DNA of 64,000 bases. It comes from Janthinobacterium sp. 17J80-10 (lineage in GTDB: Bacteria; Pseudomonadota; Gammaproteobacteria; Burkholderiales; Burkholderiaceae_D). The notes under the pieces are model-generated. The model searched no databases, was not told the origin of the DNA, and saw only the letters and a list, made by a program, of their open reading frames with translations. The translations under genes were made by a program, and so were the position numbers. Shown in pieces: positions 1 through 8,641 of the stretch (position 1 is the stretch's first letter; each line of letters begins with the position of its first letter). The stretch lies in the NCBI RefSeq assembly GCF_004114795.1, contig NZ_CP035311.1, forward strand, positions 2,170,001 through 2,234,000, written 5' to 3'.

Positions 1-1
1 C

Positions 2-2347
2 TTTCAATCGCTGCGGCGCATAAAAAAACTGATATTCAGTGAAAAGGCCTGGATATCAGGCGCCTTTATCCTTGCCGGATTGTCGACATTTGTCTTGTGG
101 TCGGTAACGCTGTCGCGGGTTGAAAACGAAAAAACCCTGGCGCTTGACAACGCCATAGCCGAAAGCGGGAATATCTCGGCCATTCTGGCGGCAAATCTGC
201 AAGAAGTTTTCGGGCGCGCCGAGCTCTATGCAAAGATCGGCACTTCTTTGCTCGAAGGCGATAGCAGCGCCGCGAACTATCTCAATCCTATTTACAACGG
301 CGACCGCGCCTACTTGCGCATGGCGGTTTTTGATGCGGCGGGCCGCTTGCGTCATTCATCGGCCAACCGTCATGCCGAACCGGAACTTGCGCGGTCGGTG
401 GCTGACTTTCTGCGCGCGCCGCAAGCCGAGGCAGGCAGCGTCCGGCCAGCGCTTGTCATCAGCCGCCCGTACGGTGATTCCAGTTCTGCCTGGCGGGTAC
501 CCGTACTGCTGCCGCTGTTCTCGGGCGGCAGCCAGGTGGGAATGTTTGCCGCCATTGTCGACCTGGGCTATTTTCTGCGGCTGTACCGGGAAGTCGACCT
601 TGGCGAAGGCGGCCGGATCGAAATCCTGCGCACCGATGGCTATCAATTGGCGGAATTGAATGGCGCCACCCTGTCGGCCGGGCTTGATCTGAAAACTGCC
701 GAATATGCCCGGTTTCTTGCCAGCGCCGCGCTCAGCAGCAAAGTCGGCACCAGCCGTCCCGGCGAATCAGGTGGCCGGATCGGTCTCTACCGCAGACTGC
801 CGGCTTATCCGCTGGCAGTGGTGGTCAGCCGCAGCCCCGACATGGTGGTGCGCAAGCTGATCCCGCAACATCGCGACTACGTTATCCGCGCGTCCTATAC
901 GACGCTGGTATTCCTGTTGCTCACTATTGGGCTGGCCGTGATCGCGCGCCGCCAGCACCGTCTTTACAAGGTCCTGGAAGAGTCGCAGCAGGAAAAGCAT
1001 GGCTTGATTGCGCAACTGGAAAAAGAAAAGACCCGGGCGCTGCAATTGGCCTCGCATGACCACCTGACCGGGATTCCCAATCGCATGCTCTTTTATGAGC
1101 TGGCGACGGCCGAGTTGGCGCGGGCCCGGCGCAGCCGCAATTTTTATGCGCTATTTTTTCTCGACCTGGACAAGTTCAAGCTGATCAACGATACGCTGGG
1201 GCACGCCGTTGGCGACCGCCTGCTGCAAGCCGTCGCCGGGCGTTTGCGCGGCGCCTTGCGCGAATATGATTTGCTCGCGCGCCTGGGCGGCGACGAGTTC
1301 GTCATGCTTGTGTCCGAGGTCGCCACGGAAGAGCATGTGGCGCGCATCGCCGCCAAACTGGTGGATGCAATCTGTGCACCGTTTCTCGATCTTGATGGCC
1401 ACGATGTCGAGGTCGCTCCCAGCATCGGGATTGCCCTGTATCCGCGCGATGGCCAGGATGTGGAAGTCTTGCTGACCCATGCCGATGCCGCCATGTACGC
1501 CGCCAAGCTGGCCGGGTGCGGCACCTATCGCTTCTATGACATGGCGCTGAATGCGACGTCCGTGCGCCAGAATGAATTGCTGGGGCGCTTCCGGCGCGCC
1601 ATCAAGGAGTCGGAATTCTGCCTGCATTACCAGGCCCGCGTGGATTTGCAGGATTATCACGTGGCAGGATTGGAGGCGCTGGTGCGCTGGCGCCATCCGG
1701 AGCATGGCTTGCTTTACCCGAACGACTTCATTGGCCTTGCCGAAGAAAATGACTTGATTGTCCCGTTGGGTAACTGGGTGATCGAAGAGGCATGCCGTCA
1801 ACTCGGCATCTGGCTGCAGCACGGCGTCCCGGTCAAGCCGGTCGCCGTCAACGTGTCAGCCAGGCAGCTCAAGGATGTGACGTTGCTGGAAACCGTGACA
1901 GCGGCGCTGGAGCGCTACGGCATCGCCCCGGGGTTGCTGGAATTCGAGGTGACGGAGAGCTGCCTGATCGAGGATCATGCATTTGCCGAAACGGTGCTCA
2001 GGAAATTCCAGGATCTTGGCATCCGCATCGCGCTCGACGATTATGGCATCGGATTTTCCGGCTTGAGCAAGTTAAAAAGCCTGCCGCTGCATGCGCTCAA
2101 GATCGACCGTTCCTTCATCAGCGATATCCGCAATGACCCAAGCGATGCTGCGATCGTCGCATCCACCATTTCGCTGGCGCATAACCTGGGCTTGATGGTG
2201 GTGGCCGAAGGGGTGGAAAGCATGGACCAGCTGGTGCACCTGAAAACCGCCGGCTGCGACCAGGTCCAGGGCTATTTCTTCCAGCGGCCTGCCGACGCCG
2301 CAGAGGTCGAAGCATTGCTTCATCGTGGAAGATTTTCACCAGCATGA
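2..2347 (+). CDS. GGDEF-EAL cyclic-di-GMP turnover protein, 5' end outside window
   Basis: The frame is open from the left edge, so the N-terminus is missing; 781 residues are visible. A membrane segment lies at about bases 50-110, followed by a roughly 250-residue extracytoplasmic sensor region (Cache-like by length and position) and a second membrane segment near bases 890-950. The GGDEF motif is intact (bases 1286-1300) and is preceded at the canonical five-residue spacing by an RxxD inhibitory site (REYD). The EAL motif is intact (1673-1681), with the downstream NVSARQL, VTES, LDDYG, LKIDRSFI and VAEGVES elements that carry metal and substrate ligands. By family knowledge it could both make and degrade c-di-GMP; which activity dominates is unknown. 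Its stop overlaps the start of the next gene (ATGA), suggesting coupled translation with a periplasmic binding protein. Confidence 0.93.
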   Translation, partial: FQSLRRIKKLIFSEKAWISGAFILAGLSTFVLWSVTLSRVENEKTLALDNAIAESGNISAILAANLQEVFGRAELYAKIGTSLLEGDSSAANYLNPIYNGDRAYLRMAVFDAAGRLRHSSANRHAEPELARSVADFLRAPQAEAGSVRPALVISRPYGDSSSAWRVPVLLPLFSGGSQVGMFAAIVDLGYFLRLYREVDLGEGGRIEILRTDGYQLAELNGATLSAGLDLKTAEYARFLASAALSSKVGTSRPGESGGRIGLYRRLPAYPLAVVVSRSPDMVVRKLIPQHRDYVIRASYTTLVFLLLTIGLAVIARRQHRLYKVLEESQQEKHGLIAQLEKEKTRALQLASHDHLTGIPNRMLFYELATAELARARRSRNFYALFFLDLDKFKLINDTLGHAVGDRLLQAVAGRLRGALREYDLLARLGGDEFVMLVSEVATEEHVARIAAKLVDAICAPFLDLDGHDVEVAPSIGIALYPRDGQDVEVLLTHADAAMYAAKLAGCGTYRFYDMALNATSVRQNELLGRFRRAIKESEFCLHYQARVDLQDYHVAGLEALVRWRHPEHGLLYPNDFIGLAEENDLIVPLGNWVIEEACRQLGIWLQHGVPVKPVAVNVSARQLKDVTLLETVTAALERYGIAPGLLEFEVTESCLIEDHAFAETVLRKFQDLGIRIALDDYGIGFSGLSKLKSLPLHALKIDRSFISDIRNDPSDAAIVASTISLAHNLGLMVVAEGVESMDQLVHLKTAGCDQVQGYFFQRPADAAEVEALLHRGRFSPA

Positions 2348-3246
2348 ACAAATTCCCGGCTTCTTTATCCCCGGGTTGGGGGCGCTGGCTGTCGCAACTC
2401 CTGCTCGCTGTGTCACTCCTGGCTTCGTCCACGCATGCCCTGGCCGGTCAATGCGAAAAGCCGCAGCGGCTGCGTTTTTCCATTGTTCCGCAAGACGACC
2501 TGGACAAAGACATCGAGGCGATGCGTCCCTTGTTTGATGCGCTGCAGTCTGCCACCGGCTTGCCGGTCGACGTCGTCAAGACATCGTCTTATGGCGCAGT
2601 AGTGGAGGGCTTGCTTGCGGGCGCGATCGACCTGGCGAACCTTGGCCCTGCCGCATATATCAGTGCCAGGAGGGCCGATGCGCGCATCGTTGCCTTTGCT
2701 TCCACGGCCAAAAAGACGGGGGCGTTCCAGGAAGAGGGGGCCTTTTACAATGCCCTGCTGGTGGTGCGGCAGAAAAGCGCATTTACTTCCCTGGATTCCC
2801 TGCGCGGCAAGCGCCTTGCCCTGGTCGATCCGGATAGCGCCTCCGGGGCCCAGATTCCGCGCCAGGCATTTTCCGTTCGGGTGAATGCACCGCTGGAGCG
2901 CTACTTTGGCCAGATCGGCTATACGGGTTCCCACGATCGGGCGGCGCTGGCCTTGCTCGCCGGGCAAGTCGATGCCGCCTTCATTTCAAGTTCGCTGTTG
3001 TCTTCCCTGGTCGAGCGGGGCGAGGCTGACGCCTCGGATTTCCGCGTACTGTGGCGCTCGGGAGCAATTCCACGCAATCCGTTCGTGTACCGGGACCAGC
3101 TGTGCAGCGCAATCAAGGAAAAAATCCGCGCGGTCTTCCTGGGCAAGGAGGGCAGAAGCCGGCAGATCCTGCTGGGAAGGATCAAGGCGGTTCGTTTTGT
3201 GCCGATCGCTGACGCGGATTATCAGATCTTGCGCGATTTGCCCTGA
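2344..3246 (+). CDS. PhnD-like phosphate/phosphonate-type periplasmic binding protein
   Basis: A 300-residue exported protein. The signal sequence spans roughly residues 1-35 (hydrophobic LLLAVSLLASSTHALA). The mature part reads as a type 2 periplasmic binding fold of the PhnD family: FSIVPQ near the start, a VDVVKTSSYGAVVEGLLAG segment, LANLGPAAYI, a LDSLRGKRLALVDPDSASG hinge region, and GQVDAAFISS. Stand-alone PhnD homologues are often signalling partners rather than transport subunits, and no ABC permease or ATPase genes are adjacent. The ATGA overlap with the GGDEF-EAL gene suggests that it delivers a periplasmic ligand signal to that protein; this is inference. The ligand cannot be read from sequence. 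The 3' end overlaps the convergent MocR gene by 25 bp. Confidence 0.85.
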   Translation: MNKFPASLSPGWGRWLSQLLLAVSLLASSTHALAGQCEKPQRLRFSIVPQDDLDKDIEAMRPLFDALQSATGLPVDVVKTSSYGAVVEGLLAGAIDLANLGPAAYISARRADARIVAFASTAKKTGAFQEEGAFYNALLVVRQKSAFTSLDSLRGKRLALVDPDSASGAQIPRQAFSVRVNAPLERYFGQIGYTGSHDRAALALLAGQVDAAFISSSLLSSLVERGEADASDFRVLWRSGAIPRNPFVYRDQLCSAIKEKIRAVFLGKEGRSRQILLGRIKAVRFVPIADADYQILRDLP

Positions 3247-4673
3247 GGCTGGCTGGCGCCGCCTTGCGCATTTGCCAGGCGGCCCAGTGTGACCAGGGCC
3301 GCTTCGGCGCGCTCATCAAACGCGTGGCCATAGTTGATCCTCAGGCAATTCCCAAACTCCCGCTGCGCCGAAAACATCGGTCCGGGCGCCACACTGATGC
3401 CCAGGGAAAGCGCTTGGCGGTGGATCGTCAGCGCATCGATATGCTGCGGCAATTCCAGCCACAGGAAATAGCCGCCTTGCGGGCGCGTGGCCCGGGTGCC
3501 GGACGGAAGATGCCGCGCCACTGCTTCCATCATGGCGTTCTGCTGCACTGACAAGGCATGCCGCAATTGCCGCAGGTGGCGGTCATACCCGCCCTTGGCA
3601 AGATATTCCGCCAATGCCGCCTGCGCCGGCAAGGAGGCGGCAAGTGTCGTGGTCAGCTTATGGCGTGCAACGGCGCTTGCGTAACGTCCTGGCGCAGCCC
3701 AGCCGACCCGGTAACCGGGTGCCAGGCATTTGGAAAACGATGCGCAATGCATGACCAGGCCCTTGGTGTCGAAGGCCTTGGCTGGTATGGGCCGCTTGCT
3801 GCCAAAATACAATTCGCCATAGACATCATCTTCGATGAGTGGCACATCGTGCTTTGTCAGCAATTCGACCAGGGCGCGTTTCTTTTCATCCGGCATCAGG
3901 CTGCCGAGCGGATTCTGGAAATTCGTCATCAGCCAGCAAGCCTTGGGATGGTGCCGTTCCAGCGCCTGCGCCAGTGCCGCAAGATCGATGCCTTCGCGCG
4001 GATGGGTCGGCACTTCAATGGCTTTCAAGCCGTTGCGCTCCAGCGATTGCAAGGCGCCATAGAAGCTGGGTGATTCGATGATGACGGCATCGCCCGGGCG
4101 CGTGACGGCCAGCAGGCACAGGTTCAGGGCATCGAGCGCACCGTTGGTGATGACGATTTCATCGGTATGGACATGCAAGCCATCAATCAGGTAACGCAAG
4201 GCAATTTGCCGGCGCAAATTGGCATTGCCTGGCGTGATGTCATCGACCGTGCTCCAGGGATCCATTTTTTGGATGGCGGAGGTCATCGACCGTGCCAGCG
4301 GGCCGAAGGGGAATAGCAGGGGACTGGGAAAGGCCGAACCGAAGGGCACCACATCGCGCATTCTGCTGGACTCCAGGATGTCGAACACCAGCGTGCTGAC
4401 ATCCACCGGCATGGAATTGCCATCCGGACGCGAGGCGACTTCAGGCTCGGGCGGCAGCGCTTTTGCCCCGGCAATGACATAGTACCCGGAGCGCTCGCGC
4501 GCGCGGATCAAACCGCGGGCTTCCAGCATGTAATAAGCTTCGAATACCGTGGAGGCGCTGACGCCGCGGCTGGCGCTGGCCTGACGGACCGACGGCAAGC
4601 GGTCCCCCAGTTTCATGACGCCGGATCTGATGGACTGGGCAATTTCTTCGGCGAGGGATTCATAGCGTTTCAT
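3222..4673 (-). CDS. MocR/PdxR-type transcriptional regulator (GntR HTH fused to aminotransferase fold)
   Basis: 483 residues from the chosen ATG; a second in-frame ATG lies two codons upstream. The N-terminal 75 residues form a GntR winged helix (AEEIAQSIRSGVMKLGDRLPSVRQ, then GVSASTVFEAYYMLEARGLI). The rest is a fold-type I aminotransferase domain with the PLP-binding lysine at about residue 315 in SFSKCLAPGYRVGW and the FQNPLGS segment. MocR proteins sense PLP-linked metabolites and usually act on adjacent or divergent genes. Here the divergent neighbours are the cytochrome c genes, and an 8-bp inverted repeat sits in the shared intergenic region. The regulated pathway is not evident. Confidence 0.9.
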   Translation of the reverse strand: MKRYESLAEEIAQSIRSGVMKLGDRLPSVRQASASRGVSASTVFEAYYMLEARGLIRARERSGYYVIAGAKALPPEPEVASRPDGNSMPVDVSTLVFDILESSRMRDVVPFGSAFPSPLLFPFGPLARSMTSAIQKMDPWSTVDDITPGNANLRRQIALRYLIDGLHVHTDEIVITNGALDALNLCLLAVTRPGDAVIIESPSFYGALQSLERNGLKAIEVPTHPREGIDLAALAQALERHHPKACWLMTNFQNPLGSLMPDEKKRALVELLTKHDVPLIEDDVYGELYFGSKRPIPAKAFDTKGLVMHCASFSKCLAPGYRVGWAAPGRYASAVARHKLTTTLAASLPAQAALAEYLAKGGYDRHLRQLRHALSVQQNAMMEAVARHLPSGTRATRPQGGYFLWLELPQHIDALTIHRQALSLGISVAPGPMFSAQREFGNCLRINYGHAFDERAEAALVTLGRLANAQGGASQPQGKSRKI

Positions 4674-4683
4674 GTGCAAGGAT

Positions 4684-4755
4684 CATATCAGCAATCAATG
4701 CCGTGGCAGTGCCCATGCCTTCTGGGCAGCTGTTTTGGCGGTGACATCTGATATG
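4684..4755. promoter_or_regulatory. candidate operator: separated 8-bp inverted repeat between MocR and cytochrome genes
   Basis: CATATCAG at 4684-4691 is matched by its reverse complement CTGATATG at 4748-4755, in the divergent intergenic region. The first copy lies about 10 bp upstream of the MocR start. Dispersed half-sites would suit autoregulation by a MocR protein, but an 8-bp match can arise by chance. Confidence 0.25.
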
Positions 4756-4881
4756 GTTATTTTGCGCGTTTCTGCTACTGTTTATTTTTTTATTGAAGGC
4801 CATAATAGCCAGGTTTGTCCAGGACGGCGTTCCGGCCCGATGCTGCAGGAAGATGATGTCCCAATCAAGATGTTGATAACC

Positions 4882-5634
4882 ATGAAAAATTACCTCCGGT
4901 TTGACCGCAGCCCTGCGCGCTGGTCGACGGGCTTGCTGCTCGCAGTCGTCGCTGCGCTCGCGCCCATCGGTGCTGCGACGGCACAACCCGCCATTCCCGA
5001 TACCATTGCCCAGCGCGCGCTGGCCTGCGCGGCCTGTCACGGCAAGGAGGGACGCGCGACCAATGAAGGTTTCTTTCCGCGCATCGCGGGCAAGCCGGCC
5101 GGTTACCTGTATAACCAGCTGGTCAATTTCCGTGATGGCCACCGGCAGTATCCGATGATGACTTACATGGTCGACCAGATGTCGGACGCCTACCTGAAGG
5201 AACTGGCGGGTTATTTTGCGGGCCAGCACCTGCCGTATCCGCCGCCGCAGGCGCCGGCGGCCACGCAGGCGCAACTGGCGCGCGGCAAGCAACTGGCGCT
5301 TTCCGGCGATGCATCCCGAAACGTCCCGGCATGCATTGCCTGCCACGGCCAGAAACTGACCGGCGTTGTTCCCGCGATTCCCGGCCTGCTGGGGTTGCCG
5401 CGCGATTACCTGAATGCGCAATTCGGCTCCTGGCGCAACAAAACCCGCCGGACACCATCGCCGGACTGCATGGCGGAGATTGCCACCCGTCTCAATCCGG
5501 AAGATGTCAGCGCCGTCTCGGCCTGGCTGGCGGCGCAGCCGGTACCGGGCGACAGTGCACCGGCGCAGTCCCTGCCGGCGAAGTTGCCGCTGCCCTGCGG
5601 CAGTGTCGGCGCGATCGATGGCGCAGCCAAATAA
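4882..5634 (+). CDS. Diheme cytochrome c (c4 type), exported
   Basis: 250 residues. The ATG at 4882 is chosen because it places a normal signal peptide (LLLAVVAALAPIGAATA) at the N-terminus; in-frame ATGs at 4840 and 4870 are alternatives and no ribosome binding site clearly decides. Two heme-binding motifs are visible: CAACH (Cys49) and CIACH (Cys151), in two similar domains, as in the c4 family. The FFPRIAGKPAGYLYNQL and IPGLLGLPRDYLNAQ segments are the conserved c4 elements after each heme. It should carry electrons in the periplasm. It is 9 bp upstream of the triheme cytochrome, indicating one transcription unit. No dehydrogenase catalytic subunit is nearby. Confidence 0.9.
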   Translation: MKNYLRFDRSPARWSTGLLLAVVAALAPIGAATAQPAIPDTIAQRALACAACHGKEGRATNEGFFPRIAGKPAGYLYNQLVNFRDGHRQYPMMTYMVDQMSDAYLKELAGYFAGQHLPYPPPQAPAATQAQLARGKQLALSGDASRNVPACIACHGQKLTGVVPAIPGLLGLPRDYLNAQFGSWRNKTRRTPSPDCMAEIATRLNPEDVSAVSAWLAAQPVPGDSAPAQSLPAKLPLPCGSVGAIDGAAK

Positions 5635-5643
5635 GGAATCGCC

Positions 5644-6927
5644 ATGAAACGCCTGCTCCTGGCCATTCTGGCCCTTATCATCCTTGTTCCGGCTGCCATC
5701 CTCGGTTATCAGATTCTGCATGAGCCCGGCAGCGATATTCCCTCTGCGCCCGTTGCCGATGCTGCCGCACAGGTGGCCCGCGGGGCGTACCTCGCCAGGC
5801 TCGGCGACTGTATGGCTTGTCATACGGCACGCGGCGGCGAACCATATGCCGGCGGGCGCGCCATCGCCACCCCATTCGGCAATATCTACGGCCCCAACCT
5901 GACGCCGCATGCCCAAGCGGGCATCGGAGAATGGCGTGCCGACGATTTCTGGCGTGCCATGCACAACGGCAAATCGAAAAACGGCGAGTTCCTGTATCCG
6001 GCTTTCCCATACACGAACTTCACCCGCATGACGCGCGCGGATACGGATGCCATCTTTGCCTACCTGCGCACCCTGGCGCCGGTCAACCAGCCAAACCGCG
6101 CGCATGAACTGCGTTTTCCCTATAACCAGCGCCTCTTGCTCGCCGGCTGGCGCACCCTGTATTTCAACCCCGGGCAATATGTGGCGGAGTCCACCAAGGC
6201 GGCCGAATGGAACCGCGGCGCCTACCTGGTGCAGGGCGTCGGCCATTGCAGCGCCTGCCATACCAGCCGCACGACGCTGGGCGGCATCCAGGAAAAATTC
6301 GACCTGGCCGGCAGCCTGATCCCGGTGCAGAACTGGTATGCGCCTGCGCTGACGTCGGATACCGAAGCAGGGCTGGGCAACTGGGAAGCGCAGCACATCG
6401 TTGATTTGTTGAAAACCGGCGTATCGATGCGGGGCACGGCCTCCGGCCCGATGGCGGAAGTGGTGGGCCAGAGCCTGCAGTATCTGAGTGATGCCGATGC
6501 CTCGGCGATTGCCGGTTATCTGAAGTCGCTGCCGAAAACCGCCGCGCCACCCAAAACGCAAGCCATCGCGTCCGCCGCCGATAGCGAGTTGGTGCTGAAG
6601 CTCGGTGCGCGCATTTATGAAAAGCACTGTGTCGATTGCCACGGCGCCAGTGGGCAGGGGCATCCGCCAGCCTATCCGCCGCTGGCGGGCAACCATGCGC
6701 TGGCCATGCATTCCGCGGTCAATCCGATCCGCATGGTCCTGAACGGCGGCTACCCGCCCAATACCGAAGGCAACCCACGCCCCTACGGCATGCCGCCATT
6801 CGCGCATGAACTCACTGACGCCGAAGTCGCCGCCGTGGTCTCCTACATGCGCAACGCCTGGGGGCACCGTGCCGGCCTGGTATCGCCGGTCGAGGTGGGC
6901 CGTTATCGTGGGACGCCCTTGTACTGA
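5644..6927 (+). CDS. Triheme membrane-associated cytochrome c (alcohol/gluconate dehydrogenase cytochrome-subunit family)
   Basis: 427 residues with an N-terminal uncleaved-type hydrophobic segment (LLLAILALIILVPAAILGY). Three heme motifs are present: CMACH (Cys56), CSACH (Cys202) and CVDCH (Cys329). The spacing and surrounding segments (GRAIATPFGNIYGPNLTPH, FWRAMHNGKSKNGEFLYPAFPYTNF) match the cytochrome subunit of membrane-bound sugar and alcohol dehydrogenases. That subunit normally passes electrons from a periplasmic flavin or PQQ dehydrogenase to ubiquinone. Such a dehydrogenase is missing here, so the partner is either the adjacent c4 protein or an enzyme encoded elsewhere. Confidence 0.9.
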   Translation: MKRLLLAILALIILVPAAILGYQILHEPGSDIPSAPVADAAAQVARGAYLARLGDCMACHTARGGEPYAGGRAIATPFGNIYGPNLTPHAQAGIGEWRADDFWRAMHNGKSKNGEFLYPAFPYTNFTRMTRADTDAIFAYLRTLAPVNQPNRAHELRFPYNQRLLLAGWRTLYFNPGQYVAESTKAAEWNRGAYLVQGVGHCSACHTSRTTLGGIQEKFDLAGSLIPVQNWYAPALTSDTEAGLGNWEAQHIVDLLKTGVSMRGTASGPMAEVVGQSLQYLSDADASAIAGYLKSLPKTAAPPKTQAIASAADSELVLKLGARIYEKHCVDCHGASGQGHPPAYPPLAGNHALAMHSAVNPIRMVLNGGYPPNTEGNPRPYGMPPFAHELTDAEVAAVVSYMRNAWGHRAGLVSPVEVGRYRGTPLY

Positions 6928-6944
6928 CAGGAGGAAAGAGAGAA

Positions 6945-7136
6945 ATGCATTTTTTAAAACTCGTCAGGATGATCCTGTGGAGCTTTTTCGGGGTCCGAAA
7001 GAAAAGCGGCTATGACGCCGACCTTCAGACGCTCAAGCCGCACCATATTATTCTGGTCGGATTGCTTGCCGCCGGTGGTTTTATTGCGATAATGCTCGTT
7101 TTTGCCAAAACCGCGATCCATTTCCTGGCGCAATAA
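6945..7136 (+). CDS. Small membrane protein, DUF2970 family
   Basis: 63 residues, with a good Shine-Dalgarno (aggaggaaagag region) just upstream. The N-terminal half has the LWSFFGVRKK signature and the C-terminal half is one membrane helix (HHIILVGLLAAGGFIAIMLVFA), which matches the DUF2970 family common in beta- and gammaproteobacteria, often beside respiratory genes. Function is unknown. It sits 17 bp after the triheme cytochrome and 13 bp before the aminotransferase start, so it is probably in the cytochrome operon. Confidence 0.75.
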   Translation: MHFLKLVRMILWSFFGVRKKSGYDADLQTLKPHHIILVGLLAAGGFIAIMLVFAKTAIHFLAQ

Positions 7137-7149
7137 ACTGGAGCACGCA

Positions 7150-8343
7150 ATGTTCGAGCACTTCCCCCGCTATCCGGGCGACCCGATTTTTTCCCTGGTG
7201 GACCGCTTCCGCCAGGATCCCCGCCCGGAGAAGGTCAACCTGACCATCGGTCTGTATTACGACGATGCGGGCAATGTGCCAAAACTGGAATCGGTGCATA
7301 TTGCCGAGCAAGCCCTGCAAGCCGATACGCAAGCCTGCATTTACCAGCCGATGGCGGGCGCCGCCAATTACCGCCAGGCCGTGCAGGAAGTGCTGTTCGG
7401 CGCCACGCATCCCAAAGTCGCCGCCAGGCACATCGCTACCGCCCAGACCATCGGCGGTTCCGGCGCGCTGAAGCTCGGCAGCGACCTGCTGAAACAGTAT
7501 TTCCCGGAGTCGCAAGTCTGGGTGAGCGATCCCTCCTGGGATAACCACGCGGCGATTTTTTCCGGTTCCGGTTTTGCCGTGAACCGCTACCCGTATTTCG
7601 ATGCCGCCACGAGCGGCGTCAATTTTGCCGGTATGACGGCATGCCTGAAGCAACTGCCGGCGCGCAGCATCGTGCTGCTGCATCCGTGTTGCCATAACCC
7701 GACCGGCGTCGACCTGACCCCGGCGCAATGGGATGACGTGGTGCGCATTTGCGTCGCACGCGAACTGATCCCCTTCTGCGATATTGCTTACCAGGGACTG
7801 GGGCAGGGCATGGATGAGGATGCCTACGCCATTCGTGCCATGGCGGATGCCGGCTTGTCTTTCTTTGTCAGCAATTCCTTTTCCAAGACTTTTTCACTGT
7901 ATGGCGAACGCTGCGGTGCGCTCAGCATCGTCTGCAAGGATGCCGAGGAAGCCGAGCGGGTGCTGGGGCAGATGGAATTCACGGTGCGGCGCAGCTATTC
8001 CAGCCCGCCCACGCATGGCGGCCAGATCGTCGCGCGCGTCCTGCTGGATCCGAAGCTCAATGCCATGTGGCGCGCCGAAGTCGAGGCCATGCGCGCGCGC
8101 ATCCTGCTGATGCGCCAGCAATTGCACGACCAGGTCCGAACATTGCGCCCGGATGCCCAATGCGGCTTCCTCCTTTCCCAGCGCGGCATGTTCAGCTACA
8201 GCCAGCTGTTTGCCACCCATGCCCAGGCGCTGCGCGAGCGCTTCGGCATTTATTTGCTGGATTCTGGACGGGTTTGCATTACCGGCCTGACGACCGGCAA
8301 CGTCCAACGCGTTGCGGCCGCGCTGGTGCAGGTGATGGCTTAA
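7150..8343 (+). CDS. tyrB: Aromatic-amino-acid / aspartate aminotransferase, class I
   Basis: 397 residues, matching the usual length of AspC/TyrB enzymes. The ATG at 7150 gives the conserved beginning FEHFPRYPGDPIFSLVDRFR and has TGGAG upstream. Family landmarks: LTIGLYYDDAG, the substrate-loop region VWVSDPSWDNHAAIFSGSGF, HPCCHNPTGVD, PLP lysine about Lys246 in NSFSKTFSLYGERCGALS, and a C-terminal QRGMFSYSQL with YLLDSGRVCITGL. It should exchange amino groups between aromatic amino acids or aspartate and 2-oxoglutarate. TyrB is preferred over AspC from general resemblance; substrate choice is not proven by sequence. Confidence 0.88.
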   Translation: MFEHFPRYPGDPIFSLVDRFRQDPRPEKVNLTIGLYYDDAGNVPKLESVHIAEQALQADTQACIYQPMAGAANYRQAVQEVLFGATHPKVAARHIATAQTIGGSGALKLGSDLLKQYFPESQVWVSDPSWDNHAAIFSGSGFAVNRYPYFDAATSGVNFAGMTACLKQLPARSIVLLHPCCHNPTGVDLTPAQWDDVVRICVARELIPFCDIAYQGLGQGMDEDAYAIRAMADAGLSFFVSNSFSKTFSLYGERCGALSIVCKDAEEAERVLGQMEFTVRRSYSSPPTHGGQIVARVLLDPKLNAMWRAEVEAMRARILLMRQQLHDQVRTLRPDAQCGFLLSQRGMFSYSQLFATHAQALRERFGIYLLDSGRVCITGLTTGNVQRVAAALVQVMA

Positions 8344-8345
8344 TC

Positions 8346-8384
8346 CTTGGCATGGTGGCCCCGGTCATGCCGGGGCACGCCAAG
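8346..8384 (+). terminator. strong two-part hairpin after the aminotransferase gene
   Basis: CTTGGC (8346-8351) pairs with GCCAAG (8379-8384), and the inner GCCCCGG (8358-8364) pairs with CCGGGGC (8370-8376) around a 5-base loop. It begins 3 bases after the stop. There is no T-tract, so it may be a 3'-end stabiliser or a factor-assisted terminator rather than an intrinsic terminator. Confidence 0.4.
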
Positions 8385-8641
8385 CCATTGGTCCGTGCAC
8401 ATGCATGCTGCACCGCACCTACGCATTTCTGTAAAAATTCCCTTGTGTTAAGTGCAAGTGCGGCTGGCATATCGGCCAGTAATCGCCTGGATTTAATGGA
8501 ATTTAATAATTGTCTGTTTGAAATTGCCCAAGATAAGGAGTAGCTTGGACTGAGAAGTACATTGAATGACGCAACAAGTTTGATGGACTTGCAAACACGA
8601 CCAATTATTGGGTGCCCAAGAGCGCCCAGGAGGAGACCGGA

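Noticed and set aside
3222-3246. 25-bp convergent overlap of PhnD-like and MocR genes, repeated in length at 12263-12287
   Set aside because: Two overlaps of equal length looked like a pattern, but the sequences are unrelated and short convergent overlaps are common in compact genomes.
4660-6867. 735-codon minus-strand frame opposite the cytochrome genes
   Set aside because: The plus strand carries five CXXCH heme motifs in two recognisable cytochromes; the antisense product has no domain.
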